Source: Flavobacteriales bacterium (lineage in GTDB: Bacteria > Bacteroidota > Bacteroidia > Flavobacteriales_F > PHOS-HE28). Taken from it: a stretch of DNA of 32,548 nucleotides. The DNA lies in assembly GCA_020847755.1 (NCBI GenBank), contig JADLBK010000180.1, positions 1 to 32,548 of the forward strand, in the 5' to 3' direction. Positions 1-8,460 of this stretch are shown one piece after another. The notes beneath the pieces are model-generated. The model ran no database searches, had not been told where the DNA came from, and was given only the letters and a program-made list of their open reading frames with translations. Numbering within the stretch: the first letter of the stretch is position 1; the number at the start of each line of letters is the position of its first letter. The translations under genes and the position numbers were made by a program.

Positions 1-1170
1 ACCGCCGTGGTGGAGTGGGACCTGGCCAACAAGAAGGAGACGCGCCTGATCCACGAGGAGAAGGACTACGACGTGTCCAGCCTGAACTACAGCGACAAGC
101 GGAAGGTGCTGACCATGGTGACCTGGACCGGGTGGAAGGAGGAGCGCCGCATCCTCGATCCGCAGACCCAGGCGCTGTATGACAAGCTGGCCCCCAAGTT
201 CGAGGGCTATGACCACTGGCTCTATGGCGAGAACGATGACGAGACCAAGTTCATGGTGTGGGCCGGCAGCGATCGCCAGCCGGGCCGCTACTACTTCTAT
301 GACGCCGCGGCGGACAAGCTGGAGCTGATGGCCGAGCAGCGCCCCTGGATCGATGAGGACCAGATGGCCGAGATGAAGCCCATCAGTTACACCACCCGCG
401 ACGGCCTCACCGTGCACGGCTACCTCACCCTGCCGGTGGGGCGCGAGGCGAAGGGCCTGCCCGTGGTGATCAACCCGCACGGCGGCCCCTGGGCCCGCGA
501 TGAGTGGGGCTTCAACCCCGAGGTGCAGATGCTGGCCAACCGCGGCTACGCCGTGCTGCAGATGAACTTCCGGGGAAGCACCGGCTATGGCCGCGCCTTC
601 TGGGAGAAGAGCTTCAAGCAGTGGGGCAAGACCATGCAGAACGACATCACCGACGGGGTGGAGTGGCTGAAGGACCAGGGCATCGCCGACAGCACCCGCA
701 TCGCCATTTACGGCGGCAGCTACGGCGGTTACGCCACCCTGGCAGGTATCACCTACACCCCCGAGCTCTACGCCTGTGCGGTGGACTATGTGGGGGTGAG
801 CAACATGTTCACCTTCATGAACACCGTGCCGCCGTACTGGGAGCCCTTCAAGAAGATGATGTACGAGATGGTGGGCGATCCCAAGGCGGACAGCCTGCTG
901 TTGCGGGAGGCGAGCCCGGTCTTCTTCGTGGACCGCATCAAATGCCCCCTCTTCATCGCCCAAGGCGCCACGGACCCGCGCGTGAACAAGGCCGAGAGCG
1001 ACCAGGTGGTGGAGGCCTTGAAGGCCCGCGGTGTGGAGGTGCAGTACATGGTGAAGGACAACGAGGGCCATGGCTTCCGCAACGAGGAGAACCGCTTCGA
1101 GTTCTACGACGCCATGGAGAAGTTCCTCGAGCAGCACATCGGCACCAGGCCCACGCCCGTGAAGGGGTAA
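1..1170 (+). CDS. S9 family (prolyl oligopeptidase-type) serine peptidase, 5' end outside window
   Basis: This is the C-terminal part of a serine peptidase of the prolyl oligopeptidase / acylaminoacyl-peptidase family; the frame is open from the first base, so the gene starts to the left. The visible 390 codons cover the end of the beta-propeller (about the first 120 residues) and the whole alpha/beta-hydrolase catalytic domain. The nucleophile elbow GGSYGG has its Ser codon at 718-720. The acid is probably the Asp at 973-975 (in GATDPRV) and the base the His at 1069-1071 (in NEGHGF). The oxyanion region NPHGGPW at about 472-492 is typical of S9C enzymes. Such enzymes cleave short peptides in the periplasm or cytosol; the signal peptide, if any, is not visible. 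The gene is followed 19 bases later by a strong terminator, so it ends its transcription unit. Confidence 0.93.
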   Translation, partial: TAVVEWDLANKKETRLIHEEKDYDVSSLNYSDKRKVLTMVTWTGWKEERRILDPQTQALYDKLAPKFEGYDHWLYGENDDETKFMVWAGSDRQPGRYYFYDAAADKLELMAEQRPWIDEDQMAEMKPISYTTRDGLTVHGYLTLPVGREAKGLPVVINPHGGPWARDEWGFNPEVQMLANRGYAVLQMNFRGSTGYGRAFWEKSFKQWGKTMQNDITDGVEWLKDQGIADSTRIAIYGGSYGGYATLAGITYTPELYACAVDYVGVSNMFTFMNTVPPYWEPFKKMMYEMVGDPKADSLLLREASPVFFVDRIKCPLFIAQGATDPRVNKAESDQVVEALKARGVEVQYMVKDNEGHGFRNEENRFEFYDAMEKFLEQHIGTRPTPVKG

Positions 1171-1188
1171 GGCGACAGCGCGGAACGC

Positions 1189-1234
1189 ACCGCCCCGGCC
1201 GCACCAGTTCGCTGGAGGCCGGGGCGGTTTTTTT
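1189..1234 (+). terminator. Rho-independent terminator of the S9 peptidase gene
   Basis: A perfect 12-bp stem (ACCGCCCCGGCC at 1189-1200 pairing with 1217-1228) with a 16-base loop is followed by a run of seven T (1228-1234). It sits 19 bases after the stop codon. It is the most canonical terminator in the window. Confidence 0.93.
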
Positions 1235-1268
1235 CGCCCCCGGGCGTCGCGTTACCCCCAGGTCGCGT

Positions 1269-1287
1269 CATGCCTCACGGAGGCATG
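1269..1287. repeat. Short perfect inverted repeat (8-bp arms, 3-base loop)
   Basis: CATGCCTC (1269-1276) and GAGGCATG (1280-1287) are separated by ACG. It lies between the S9 terminator and the promoter of the CotH gene and has no T-run. It could be a regulatory site or chance; no function can be assigned. Confidence 0.4.
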
Positions 1288-1353
1288 CGGCAGCCGTCCC
1301 TGAATGCCCCGAACCTTGTGCCGCTCAGGATGTTCCACCCGGTAACGTTCGCT

Positions 1354-1361
1354 TAACTTGG
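1354..1361 (+). promoter_or_regulatory. Putative -7 box of the CotH gene
   Basis: TAACTTGG matches TAnnTTTG at all but one fixed position and lies 19 bases before the ATG at 1381. No convincing -33 box is seen. Confidence 0.4.
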
Positions 1362-1380
1362 TCGTCCCTGACCGAACCCC

Positions 1381-4143
1381 ATGGCCCTGAAGCCGTCCCA
1401 TCGCATCCTCCTGCTCCTGCTCCTGTGCGCGATCCCCTTCGGAGGCCACGCTCAGGTGGTGCTCAACGAGGTGAGCGCCAGCAATCTGTCCACCTTCGCT
1501 GACAACAACGGCGAGTTCGAGGACTGGGTGGAGCTGTACAACACCACCGCCGCACCGGTGGACATCAGCGGCTGGCACCTCAGCGACAACCCGAACAACC
1601 CCACCAAGTGGGCCTTCCCGGTGGGGGCGCAGGTGCCGGCGAACGGCCGGCTGATGGTGTTCTGTTCGAGCCGCGACATGTTCACGCTGCCGCTGATCTT
1701 CCACACCAACTTCAAGCTCAGCCAGGGCCAGAACGAGTGGATCCTGCTGGCCGATGCGGGCGGCAACGTGCTGGACGACTTCCAGCTCTCGGACCGTACC
1801 AAGGAGAACCACAGCCGCGGCCGTACGACCGATGGCGCCGCCACCTGGTCGCTCTTCCAGACCCCCACGCCCAACGCGGCCAACGTCGGCGCCTCTGCGG
1901 ACTACGAGCCGAAGCCCCAGTTCAGCCTGCCCGCCGGTGTGTATGCCGGTGCACAGAGCGTGGCCTTGAGCTCTCCCTCCGGGGCCACCATCCGCTACAC
2001 CTTGGACGGCACCACGCCCACGGCCACCAGCACGCCCTATGCGGCCCCGCTGAACATCGCCGCCACCACCGTGGTGCGCGCCGCGTGCTTCAGCGCCACG
2101 CCCGGGGTCCCGCCCAGTTTCATCGAGACCAACACCTACTTCATCGGCGTCACCCACACGGTGGCCATCCTGAGCGTTGCGGGGGATGAGGTGGACGACC
2201 TGCTGCTGGGCAACGGCGGCCTGGAACCCGTCTCCTCCCTGGAGTACTTCGGCCCCAACGGGGTGCTGCGCGATGAAGCCGTGGGCACCTGCGACGAGCA
2301 CGGACAGGACAGTTGGGCCTACGACCAACGCGGCTTCGACTGGGTGACGCGCGACCAGTACGGCTACAACGACGCCATCCACTACCCGATCTTCCGCACC
2401 AAGGACCGCGATGAATACCAGCGCCTCATCATCAAGGCGGCCGCCGGGGACAACTACGAGTTCGGTCCCGGTCAGCCTGCGCACATCCGCGATGCGTATG
2501 TGCAGGCCCTCAGCCAGGTGGGCAACCTGCGCGTGGACGAACGCCGCTACGACCCCTGCGTGGTCTACATCCACGGCCAGTACGGGGGTGTGTATGACCT
2601 TCGTGAGAAGGTCGACGACTCGGATTTCACCCGGTACTACTACGACCAGGGCGAGTACGACATCCAGTTCATCAAGACCTGGGGCGGCACCTGGAGCGAA
2701 TACGGCGGAGCCCAGGCCCAGGCCGACTGGGATGCCCTGCGCACCTTCATCGCCACCAACAACATGGGCGACCCCACGGCCTTCGCCTACGTGGACAGTG
2801 TGTTCAACTGGAAGAGCCTGGTGGACTACTTCTGTCTGAACAGCTATACGGTGTGTGCGGACTGGCTCAATTGGAACACGGGCTGGTGGCGGGGGATGAA
2901 CCCCAACGGTGACCACAAGAAGTGGGGCTACATCCTGTGGGACATGGACGCCACCTTCGGGCACTACACCAACTTCACCGGCATCCCGGACCAGAGCCCG
3001 AACGCCGACCCCTGCACGGTGGAGGACCTGCCCGATCCAGGCGGACAGGGCCACACGGAGATCATCGAGAAGCTGATCCAGGAGAACCCCATGGTGCACG
3101 ACTACTACGTGAACCGCTACATCGACCTGGGGAACACCCTGTTCAGCTGCAACTTCATGATCCCCTTCCTGGACAGCCTGGTGGGCAATATCGCGCCCGA
3201 GATGCCCGCGCAGATCGCGCGTTGGGGTGGAAGCATGGCCGACTGGCAGAACAATGTGCAGGTGCTGCGCGACTACATCGAAACGCGATGCGTCACCATC
3301 CAGGATGGCTTGATCGATTGCTACGACCTGAGCGGTCCCTATGACGTGCAGTTCGATGTGGACCCGCCCCTGAGCGGCAGCATCCAGGTGAACTCGCAGG
3401 TGCTGCCCACTTATCCCTTCATCGGCACCTACTACGGTGGCATCACCACCACGTTGGCGCCGATCCCCGAACCGGGCTGGGCCTTCAGCCACTGGACCAT
3501 CCAGAACGACACCATCTGGCCCAGCCTCACCGACAGCCTGGTGACCCTCACCACCGACACCACGGACCGCATCGTGGCCCACTTCATCCCGCCCATCGCC
3601 TACAGCGTGATGCTGGACGTGGAGCCGCGCAACAGCGCCCGCATCGAGTTCGACGGGGTGCTGTATGATGCCTTCCCCACCGTGGTGCAGGTGCCCGAGG
3701 GCGTCGCCAAGCCCATCAAAGTGCTGCCCGCGCTCTACTACGACTTCCTCAACTGGAGCATCAAGAACAACTACCCGAGCCCGGCGGACACCACCCTCCC
3801 CGAGCTGAGCATCACCTTCTTCAGCCCGGACACGGTGGTGGCGCACCTGCAGCCGCAGGACTACGCGTACTGGATCCCCAACTCGTTCACCCCGAACAAT
3901 GACGGCATCAACGACGTGTGGCAGCCCTGGGGCAACGTGATCGACCTGGAGTCCTTCGACCTGAAGATCTTCGACCGCTGGGGCCAGCTCATGTTCCAGA
4001 GCAATGATCCCAACCTGCCCTGGGACGGCACCGGAGGCGGTGGCCAGATCGGCGTGGGGGTGTATGCCTACCGCGCGTTCGTGATCGAAGGCATCACCAA
4101 GGAACGCCACGAGCTGTTCGGCCACGTGACCGTGGTGCGCTGA
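1381..4143 (+). CDS. Secreted CotH-family protein with lamin-tail domain and T9SS type B sorting domain
   Basis: A 920-residue exported protein. Residues 1-25 are a signal peptide ending in GGHAQ. About 26-160 form a lamin-tail domain (VLNEVSASN...DWVELYN). About 178-255 resemble the chitobiase C-terminal/FN3-like domain (IRYTLDGTTPT). About 260-650 are a CotH kinase-like domain with YGGVYDLREKVD at 401-412 and the acidic motif YILWDMDATFGHY at 517-529, expected to hold the metal/ATP-binding aspartates. Two repeated modules of about 80 residues follow (653-735 and 740-822, each with W-x-I and VAH). Residues 829-920 are a gliding-motility-associated type B C-terminal domain (NSFTPNNDGINDVW, FDRWG, WDGT). 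CotH proteins are atypical kinases known from spore coats; the bacterial lamin-tail versions are mostly uncharacterised. The T9SS domain indicates export across the outer membrane. The gene stands alone between two terminators. Confidence 0.92.
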   Translation: MALKPSHRILLLLLLCAIPFGGHAQVVLNEVSASNLSTFADNNGEFEDWVELYNTTAAPVDISGWHLSDNPNNPTKWAFPVGAQVPANGRLMVFCSSRDMFTLPLIFHTNFKLSQGQNEWILLADAGGNVLDDFQLSDRTKENHSRGRTTDGAATWSLFQTPTPNAANVGASADYEPKPQFSLPAGVYAGAQSVALSSPSGATIRYTLDGTTPTATSTPYAAPLNIAATTVVRAACFSATPGVPPSFIETNTYFIGVTHTVAILSVAGDEVDDLLLGNGGLEPVSSLEYFGPNGVLRDEAVGTCDEHGQDSWAYDQRGFDWVTRDQYGYNDAIHYPIFRTKDRDEYQRLIIKAAAGDNYEFGPGQPAHIRDAYVQALSQVGNLRVDERRYDPCVVYIHGQYGGVYDLREKVDDSDFTRYYYDQGEYDIQFIKTWGGTWSEYGGAQAQADWDALRTFIATNNMGDPTAFAYVDSVFNWKSLVDYFCLNSYTVCADWLNWNTGWWRGMNPNGDHKKWGYILWDMDATFGHYTNFTGIPDQSPNADPCTVEDLPDPGGQGHTEIIEKLIQENPMVHDYYVNRYIDLGNTLFSCNFMIPFLDSLVGNIAPEMPAQIARWGGSMADWQNNVQVLRDYIETRCVTIQDGLIDCYDLSGPYDVQFDVDPPLSGSIQVNSQVLPTYPFIGTYYGGITTTLAPIPEPGWAFSHWTIQNDTIWPSLTDSLVTLTTDTTDRIVAHFIPPIAYSVMLDVEPRNSARIEFDGVLYDAFPTVVQVPEGVAKPIKVLPALYYDFLNWSIKNNYPSPADTTLPELSITFFSPDTVVAHLQPQDYAYWIPNSFTPNNDGINDVWQPWGNVIDLESFDLKIFDRWGQLMFQSNDPNLPWDGTGGGGQIGVGVYAYRAFVIEGITKERHELFGHVTVVR

Positions 4144-4161
4144 CCGTTCACGCTGTTCGCA

Positions 4162-4196
4162 GCGAGGCCCTCCCACCGGAGGGCTTCGCCGTTTTT
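4162..4196 (+). terminator. Rho-independent terminator of the CotH gene
   Basis: A 12-bp stem containing one G-T pair (4162-4173 with 4178-4189), loop CACC, is followed by five T (4192-4196). It begins 18 bases after the stop codon. Confidence 0.88.
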
Positions 4197-4242
4197 GTCA
4201 TGGTATGTTCAGCTTCTCAATCCCAAGTCTGAACAAAATGAC

Positions 4243-4250
4243 CACCTTCG
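4243..4250 (+). promoter_or_regulatory. Putative -7 box of the DUF4397-repeat gene
   Basis: CACCTTCG has the CTTYG core common to the other boxes in this window but lacks the leading TA; it lies 33 bases before the ATG at 4284. Confidence 0.28.
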
Positions 4251-4283
4251 TGTTCCTCTTCCCGTACGACCAAACCCATCGTC

Positions 4284-7200
4284 ATGCTCACAAGAACAAC
4301 CCTGATCGGTGCCGCACTCGCGGCCGGGATCCCCGCAACGGCGCAGACCGCCCGCTTGCAGGTGATCCACAACAGCGCGGACGCAGCAGCGTCCGTGGTG
4401 GACGTGTATGTGAACGGCAGCCTCCTCATCGATGACTTCGCCTTCCGCACCGCGTGGGGCTATAATGATGTGCCTGCCGGCGTGGACCTGCAGGTGGGGA
4501 TCGCCCCGGGCGGAAGCACCAGCGCTGCGGACACCATCCCCGGCCTGGGCGCCACCTACAACCTGCCCGATGGCGGCACCTTCGTGCTGGTGGCCAACGG
4601 CATCGTGAGCGGCTCGGGCTACAACCCGGCGCCGGCCTTCGACCTCTACGCCAATGGCGGTGAGGAGACCACCACCGCCGGCAATACGGGCGTGCTGGTG
4701 TTCCATGGGGCCACCGACGCCCCCGCCGTGGACGTGTTCGAGAGCGCTGTGCTCGGTGCCAACGCCGTGACCAACCTCGCCTACGGGGAGTTCGCGGGCT
4801 ACCTGAACCTGCCCACCGACGATTATGTGCTGGAGGTGCGTGCCGCCGGCGATCCCAACACGCTGGTGGCCTACAGCGCTCCGCTGCAGACCCTGGGCCT
4901 CGACGGGCTCAGCCTGGCCGTGGTGGCCAGTGGTTTCCTCGACCCCGCGCAGAACAGCAACGGTCCGGCCTTCGGTCTGTTCGCTGCGCCGCCCTTCACC
5001 GGACCCCTCGTGGAACTGCCCGTGTACACCGCGCCCGCAGCTCGTTTGCAGGTGATCCACAACAGCGCTGACGCCGCAGCCGCCGTGGTGGACGTGTACG
5101 TGAACGGCGCCCTGCTGATCGATGACTTCACCTTCCGCACCGCCTGGGGGTACAACGATGTGCCCGCCGGCGTGGACCTGCAGGTCGGCATCGCCCCCGG
5201 CACCAGCACCAGCGCGGCGGACACCATCCCCGGCCTGGGCGCCACCTACAACCTGCCCGACGGCGGCACCTTCATCCTGGTGGCCAACGGCATCGTGAGC
5301 GGAACCGGGTACAACCCCGCGCCGGCCTTCGAGCTGTATGCCAATGGCGGCACCGAGACCAGCGCTCCGGGTACGGCGAACGTGCTCGTGTTCCATGGGG
5401 CCACCGACGCCCCCGCTGTGGACGTGTTCGAGAGCGCCGTGCTCGGCGCCAATGCCGTGAGCAACCTGGCCTACGGTGAGTTCGCCGGCTATCTGAACCT
5501 GCCCACGGACGACTATGTGCTCGAGGTGCGCGCCGCCGGCGACCCCAACACGCTGGTGGCCTACAGCGCTCCGCTGCAGACCCTGGGTCTCGATGGCCTC
5601 GGCCTTGCGGTGGTGGCCAGCGGTTTCCTGGATCCTTCGCAGAACAGCAACGGCCCCGGCTTCGGCCTTTGGGCGGCGCTGCCTTCCGGTGGTGCCCTGG
5701 TGGAACTGCCCGTCTTCACCGCTCCGACCGCTCGCCTGCAGGTGATCCACAACAGCGCTGACGCCGCCGCCGCCGTGGTGGACGTGTACGTGAACGGCGC
5801 CCTGCTGATCGACGACTTCGGCTTCCGCACCGCGTGGGGCTTCGAGGACGTGCCCGCCGGTGTGGCCCTGCAGGTGGGTGTCGCCCCCGGCACCAGCACC
5901 AGCGCGGCGGACACCATCCCCGGGCTCGGAGCCACCTTCGTGCTGGCCGACGGCGAGCGCTATGTGCTGATCGCCAACGGCATCGTGAGCGGAACGGGTT
6001 ACAACCCCTCGCCGGCCTTCTCGCTGAACGCCTTCGCTCCCGCCCAGGAGACCGCCGCCACCACCGGCAACACGGACATCCTGGTGTTCCATGGCAGCAC
6101 GGACGCCCCGGTGGTCGACGTGTACGAGAGCGCTGTGCTGGAGGCCACGGCCGTGAATGACCTGGCCTATGGTTCCTTCGCCGGCTATCTGGCGCTGCCC
6201 ACCGCCGACTACACCATCCAGGTGCGCACCGCGGACAACAGCGCCATCGCCGCCGCGTTCAGTGCTCCGCTGCAGACCCTTTCCCTGCAGAACCTGGCCC
6301 TCACCGTGGTGGCCAGCGGCTTCCTCGACCCCGCGCAGAACAGCAACGGTCCGGCCTTCGGCCTCTGGGTGGCCCTGCCCACCGGTGGTGCCTTGGTGCA
6401 ACTGCCCGCCGCGCCGATCCCGACCGCCCGTGTGCAGGTGATCCACAACAGCGCTGATGCCGCCGCCTCCACCGTGGATGTGTGGCTGAACGACAGCCCG
6501 CTGATCGACGACTTCGGCTTCCGCACCGCCAGCCCCTTCGTGGATGTGCAGGCCGGCGTGGACCTGAACGTGGGTGTGGCCCCGGCCAACAGCACCGATC
6601 CGGCCGATGCCATCGCCACCTTCAGCTACAACCTGGAGGAGGGCGGCACCTACATCCTGGTGGCCAACGGCATCGTGAGCGGCACGGGCTACGATCCCGC
6701 CACGCCCTTCAACATCTACGTGTACACCCCAGCCCGCGAGACGGCCACCTCGGGTGCAGGCAACACCGACATCCTGGTGTTCCACGGCAGCACGGACGCC
6801 CCCACGGTGAACGTGAACGAGACCGCCGTGCTCGGCGGTGCCACCCTCATCAACGGCCTGTCCTACGGTGAGTTCAGCAACTACCTGGAGCCGCCGACCA
6901 ACGATTACGTGCTGGAGATCACCGCAGGGGGGACCCCGGTGGTGAGCTATCAGGCCCCGCTGGCCAGCCTTGGCCTGCAGGGTGATGCGATCACCGTGCT
7001 GGCCAGCGGCTTCCTGAACCCCGCGCAGAACAGCAACGGTCCGGCGTTCGGTCTCTGGGTGGCGCAGGCCACCGGTGGGGCGCTCGTCGAGCTGCCCATC
7101 TTCACGGGGGTGAACGAGAACGCAGGTGTCCTTGCCGGGACGATGCTGTGGCCGAACCCCGCCAACGACCTGCTGAACATCCAGGTGCCCGCCTTGGGCG

Positions 7201-7388
7201 ACCGCAGCCTGGAGGCTGAACTGCTGGATGCCAGCGGCCGCATCGTCCGTGCCCTGGGCAACAGCGCCCTGGTGCGCGGCAACGACCGTGTGACGCTTGC
7301 AACCGGCGACCTGGCCGCGGGCACCTATGTGCTTCGTCTGCGCAGTCAGGACAACAGCGTGGCCCTGCCGGTGAGCATCGCCCGCTAA
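4284..7388 (+). CDS. Secreted protein of four tandem DUF4397 units with T9SS type A sorting domain
   Basis: A 1034-residue exported protein. Residues 1-21 form a signal peptide (ending IPATAQ). Four units of about 230 residues follow: 23-252, 253-482, 483-714 and 715 to about 944. Each unit has two DUF4397-like halves, the first beginning A-R-(L/V)-QVIHNSADAAA..VDV and the second (L)VFHG(A/S)TDAP.V(D/N)V. The first half ends in VANGIVSG (IANGIVSG in unit 3) and the second in (V/L)ASGFL(D/N)P.QNSNGP. Residues about 953-1034 are a T9SS type A sorting domain (LWPNPANDLLNI...LAAGTYVLRL). DUF4397 is an immunoglobulin-like extracellular domain of unknown role. Predicted location is the cell surface or medium, perhaps as an adhesin or structural stalk (inference). 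The gene stands alone between hairpins. Confidence 0.93.
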   Translation: MLTRTTLIGAALAAGIPATAQTARLQVIHNSADAAASVVDVYVNGSLLIDDFAFRTAWGYNDVPAGVDLQVGIAPGGSTSAADTIPGLGATYNLPDGGTFVLVANGIVSGSGYNPAPAFDLYANGGEETTTAGNTGVLVFHGATDAPAVDVFESAVLGANAVTNLAYGEFAGYLNLPTDDYVLEVRAAGDPNTLVAYSAPLQTLGLDGLSLAVVASGFLDPAQNSNGPAFGLFAAPPFTGPLVELPVYTAPAARLQVIHNSADAAAAVVDVYVNGALLIDDFTFRTAWGYNDVPAGVDLQVGIAPGTSTSAADTIPGLGATYNLPDGGTFILVANGIVSGTGYNPAPAFELYANGGTETSAPGTANVLVFHGATDAPAVDVFESAVLGANAVSNLAYGEFAGYLNLPTDDYVLEVRAAGDPNTLVAYSAPLQTLGLDGLGLAVVASGFLDPSQNSNGPGFGLWAALPSGGALVELPVFTAPTARLQVIHNSADAAAAVVDVYVNGALLIDDFGFRTAWGFEDVPAGVALQVGVAPGTSTSAADTIPGLGATFVLADGERYVLIANGIVSGTGYNPSPAFSLNAFAPAQETAATTGNTDILVFHGSTDAPVVDVYESAVLEATAVNDLAYGSFAGYLALPTADYTIQVRTADNSAIAAAFSAPLQTLSLQNLALTVVASGFLDPAQNSNGPAFGLWVALPTGGALVQLPAAPIPTARVQVIHNSADAAASTVDVWLNDSPLIDDFGFRTASPFVDVQAGVDLNVGVAPANSTDPADAIATFSYNLEEGGTYILVANGIVSGTGYDPATPFNIYVYTPARETATSGAGNTDILVFHGSTDAPTVNVNETAVLGGATLINGLSYGEFSNYLEPPTNDYVLEITAGGTPVVSYQAPLASLGLQGDAITVLASGFLNPAQNSNGPAFGLWVAQATGGALVELPIFTGVNENAGVLAGTMLWPNPANDLLNIQVPALGDRSLEAELLDASGRIVRALGNSALVRGNDRVTLATGDLAAGTYVLRLRSQDNSVALPVSIAR
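4350..5039 (+). repeat. DUF4397 repeat unit 1 (690 bp)
   Basis: First of four in-frame tandem units. Compared with unit 2 it differs at about 25 of 230 residues by hand count, while many codons differ synonymously, so the copies are not fresh duplicates. Confidence 0.88.
5040..5729 (+). repeat. DUF4397 repeat unit 2 (690 bp)
   Basis: Second unit, same length as unit 1 and the closest to it in protein sequence. Long identical stretches cover the second half (from HGATDAP to LQTLGLDGL, with one substitution). Confidence 0.88.
5730..6425 (+). repeat. DUF4397 repeat unit 3 (696 bp)
   Basis: Third unit. It is two residues longer and more divergent than units 1 and 2, mainly in the linker around FAPAQETAATTGN and in the second half. 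Confidence 0.87.
6426..7115 (+). repeat. DUF4397 repeat unit 4 (about 690 bp)
   Basis: Fourth and most divergent unit. It keeps VIHNSADAAA, VANGIVSGTGY, VFHGSTDAP and QNSNGPAFGLW and leads directly into the sorting domain. Confidence 0.85.
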
Positions 7389-7406
7389 GCTCCACCACCT
7401 TGGAAC

Positions 7407-7438
7407 GGGAAGCCCCTGCCGTCCGGCAGGGGCTTCCT
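7407..7438 (+). terminator. Hairpin terminator after the DUF4397-repeat gene
   Basis: GAAGCCCCTGCC (7409-7420) pairs perfectly with 7425-7436 around a GTCC loop, extended by two further pairs. Only a pyrimidine tract (TCCTCCTTCC), not a T-run, follows. It starts 18 bases after the stop codon. Confidence 0.72.
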
Positions 7439-7474
7439 CCTTCCCGGACCGAACCTCTTCGCCCCGGTGGTGTT

Positions 7475-7502
7475 GTTCAACATCCCGTCATGCTTGCTGA
7501 AC
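7475..7502. promoter_or_regulatory. Inverted repeat upstream of the CarH-like regulator, possible operator
   Basis: GTTCAACA (7475-7482) and TGCTGAAC (7495-7502) are inverted copies matching at 7 of 8 positions, with centres 20 bases apart (two helical turns). The downstream arm ends three bases before the putative -7 box of the regulator gene. Autoregulation is an inference from position only. Confidence 0.35.
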
Positions 7503-7505
7503 AGT

Positions 7506-7513
7506 TAGTTTCG
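7506..7513 (+). promoter_or_regulatory. Putative -7 box of the CarH-like regulator
   Basis: TAGTTTCG, 9 bases before the ATG at 7523. Its place after the terminator hairpin supports this start over upstream in-frame ATGs. Confidence 0.42.
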
Positions 7514-7522
7514 CCCGCGCCC

Positions 7523-8440
7523 ATGTCCACCAGCCCGTATCAGTGGCGTTTCCAGATCCGCGACCTCGAGGAGTTCTCCGGTGTGAAGGCGCACACCATC
7601 CGCATCTGGGAGAAGCGCTACGGATTGCTCAGTCCCGACCGCACGGATACCAACATCCGCACCTACGGCCTGGAGGAGCTGAAGGCCCTGCTCAATGTCG
7701 CCTACCTGAACCAGCATGGCAGGAAGATCTCCAGCATCGCCAAGCTGAGCCTGGCAGAGCGCGAGCAATTGGTCCGTGAGATCAGTGCCGGCCAGAAGGA
7801 TCTCGATGGCGCCTTGAACACGCTGAAGATGGCCATGCTCTCCTTCGACGAGGCTCTCTTCGAAGGGACCTGCGCGCGCTTCAGGGCCAAGGAAGGGTTC
7901 CGCGCGCTGGTGGAGAAACTCTTCCTTCCCCTGCTGGAGCACATCGGCATGCTGTGGCAGACCAACTCGATCTGCCCGAGCCACGAGCATTTCGTGAGCA
8001 ATCTGGTGCGGCAGAAGCTCTGCGCCGAGGTGGACGCGATCCCGCCACCCGCCATCGGCCAGGGCCCCCTCACCGTGCTCTACCTGCCGGAAAGCGAGAT
8101 CCACGAGCTGGGCCTGCTCTATGTGCTCTACCTGATGCGCGCATCCGGAAAGCCCACCGTCTACCTGGGGCAGAGCGTCCCGATGGACGACCTGGCCCAG
8201 CTGGCCGCACTGACCAGCGGTCCGCTGCGCTACATCAGTTTCATCACGGCCTTCCCCACGGCCGATCAGCTCCCGGTGTATGCCAAGGGGCTGACCACCC
8301 TGCTGCCCATGGACCGCGCCACCATCTGGTTCTGTGGTTCGCAGGTGGGGCGCGCCGGCGATGTCCAGTGGCCTTCCGGTGTTCATGCCTTCCGGCATGT
8401 CCGCGACCTCCTCGCCGAGCTGGACCGCATCACTGTCTGA
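7523..8440 (+). CDS. MerR-family regulator with cobalamin-binding light-sensor domain (CarH/LitR-like)
   Basis: A 305-residue protein. Residues about 9-80 are a MerR helix-turn-helix (FSGVKAHTIRIWEKRYGLL). About 90-170 are the four-helix cap domain with the CarH signature W-x9-EH (W145, E155, H156). About 183-300 are a B12-binding fold with E192-x-H194-x-x-G197, then S239 exactly 41 residues after G197, as in CarH; His194 would be the lower cobalt ligand. In the family, adenosylcobalamin holds a DNA-binding tetramer in the dark and light breaks it, derepressing genes, usually carotenoid synthesis. Oddities: the residue after the signature Trp is Gln146, where Thermus CarH has the His that caps cobalt after light exposure, and the last motif is GS (272-273), not GG. 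No crt or B12 gene is nearby. Start chosen at 7523 because upstream ATGs fall in the terminator hairpin or before the -7 box. Confidence 0.88.
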   Translation: MSTSPYQWRFQIRDLEEFSGVKAHTIRIWEKRYGLLSPDRTDTNIRTYGLEELKALLNVAYLNQHGRKISSIAKLSLAEREQLVREISAGQKDLDGALNTLKMAMLSFDEALFEGTCARFRAKEGFRALVEKLFLPLLEHIGMLWQTNSICPSHEHFVSNLVRQKLCAEVDAIPPPAIGQGPLTVLYLPESEIHELGLLYVLYLMRASGKPTVYLGQSVPMDDLAQLAALTSGPLRYISFITAFPTADQLPVYAKGLTTLLPMDRATIWFCGSQVGRAGDVQWPSGVHAFRHVRDLLAELDRITV

Positions 8441-8448
8441 TCACGCGC

Positions 8449-8456
8449 GACCTTTG
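8449..8456 (+). promoter_or_regulatory. Putative -7 box of the YwqK-like lipoprotein gene
   Basis: GACCTTTG, four bases before the ATG at 8461; with this spacing the transcript would be leaderless or nearly so. Confidence 0.4.
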
Positions 8457-8460
8457 CGCG

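Noticed and set aside
1252-4176. Very long open frame on the minus strand opposite the CotH gene
   Set aside because: It is an antisense shadow: the plus strand encodes a clear signal peptide, named domains and a sorting domain, and the minus frame gives Val/His/Gly-rich sequence without family motifs. High GC keeps such frames open.
4209-6785. Long minus-strand open frame with repeats opposite the DUF4397 gene
   Set aside because: Its repeats simply mirror the DUF4397 repeats of the plus strand; no start context or recognisable domain.
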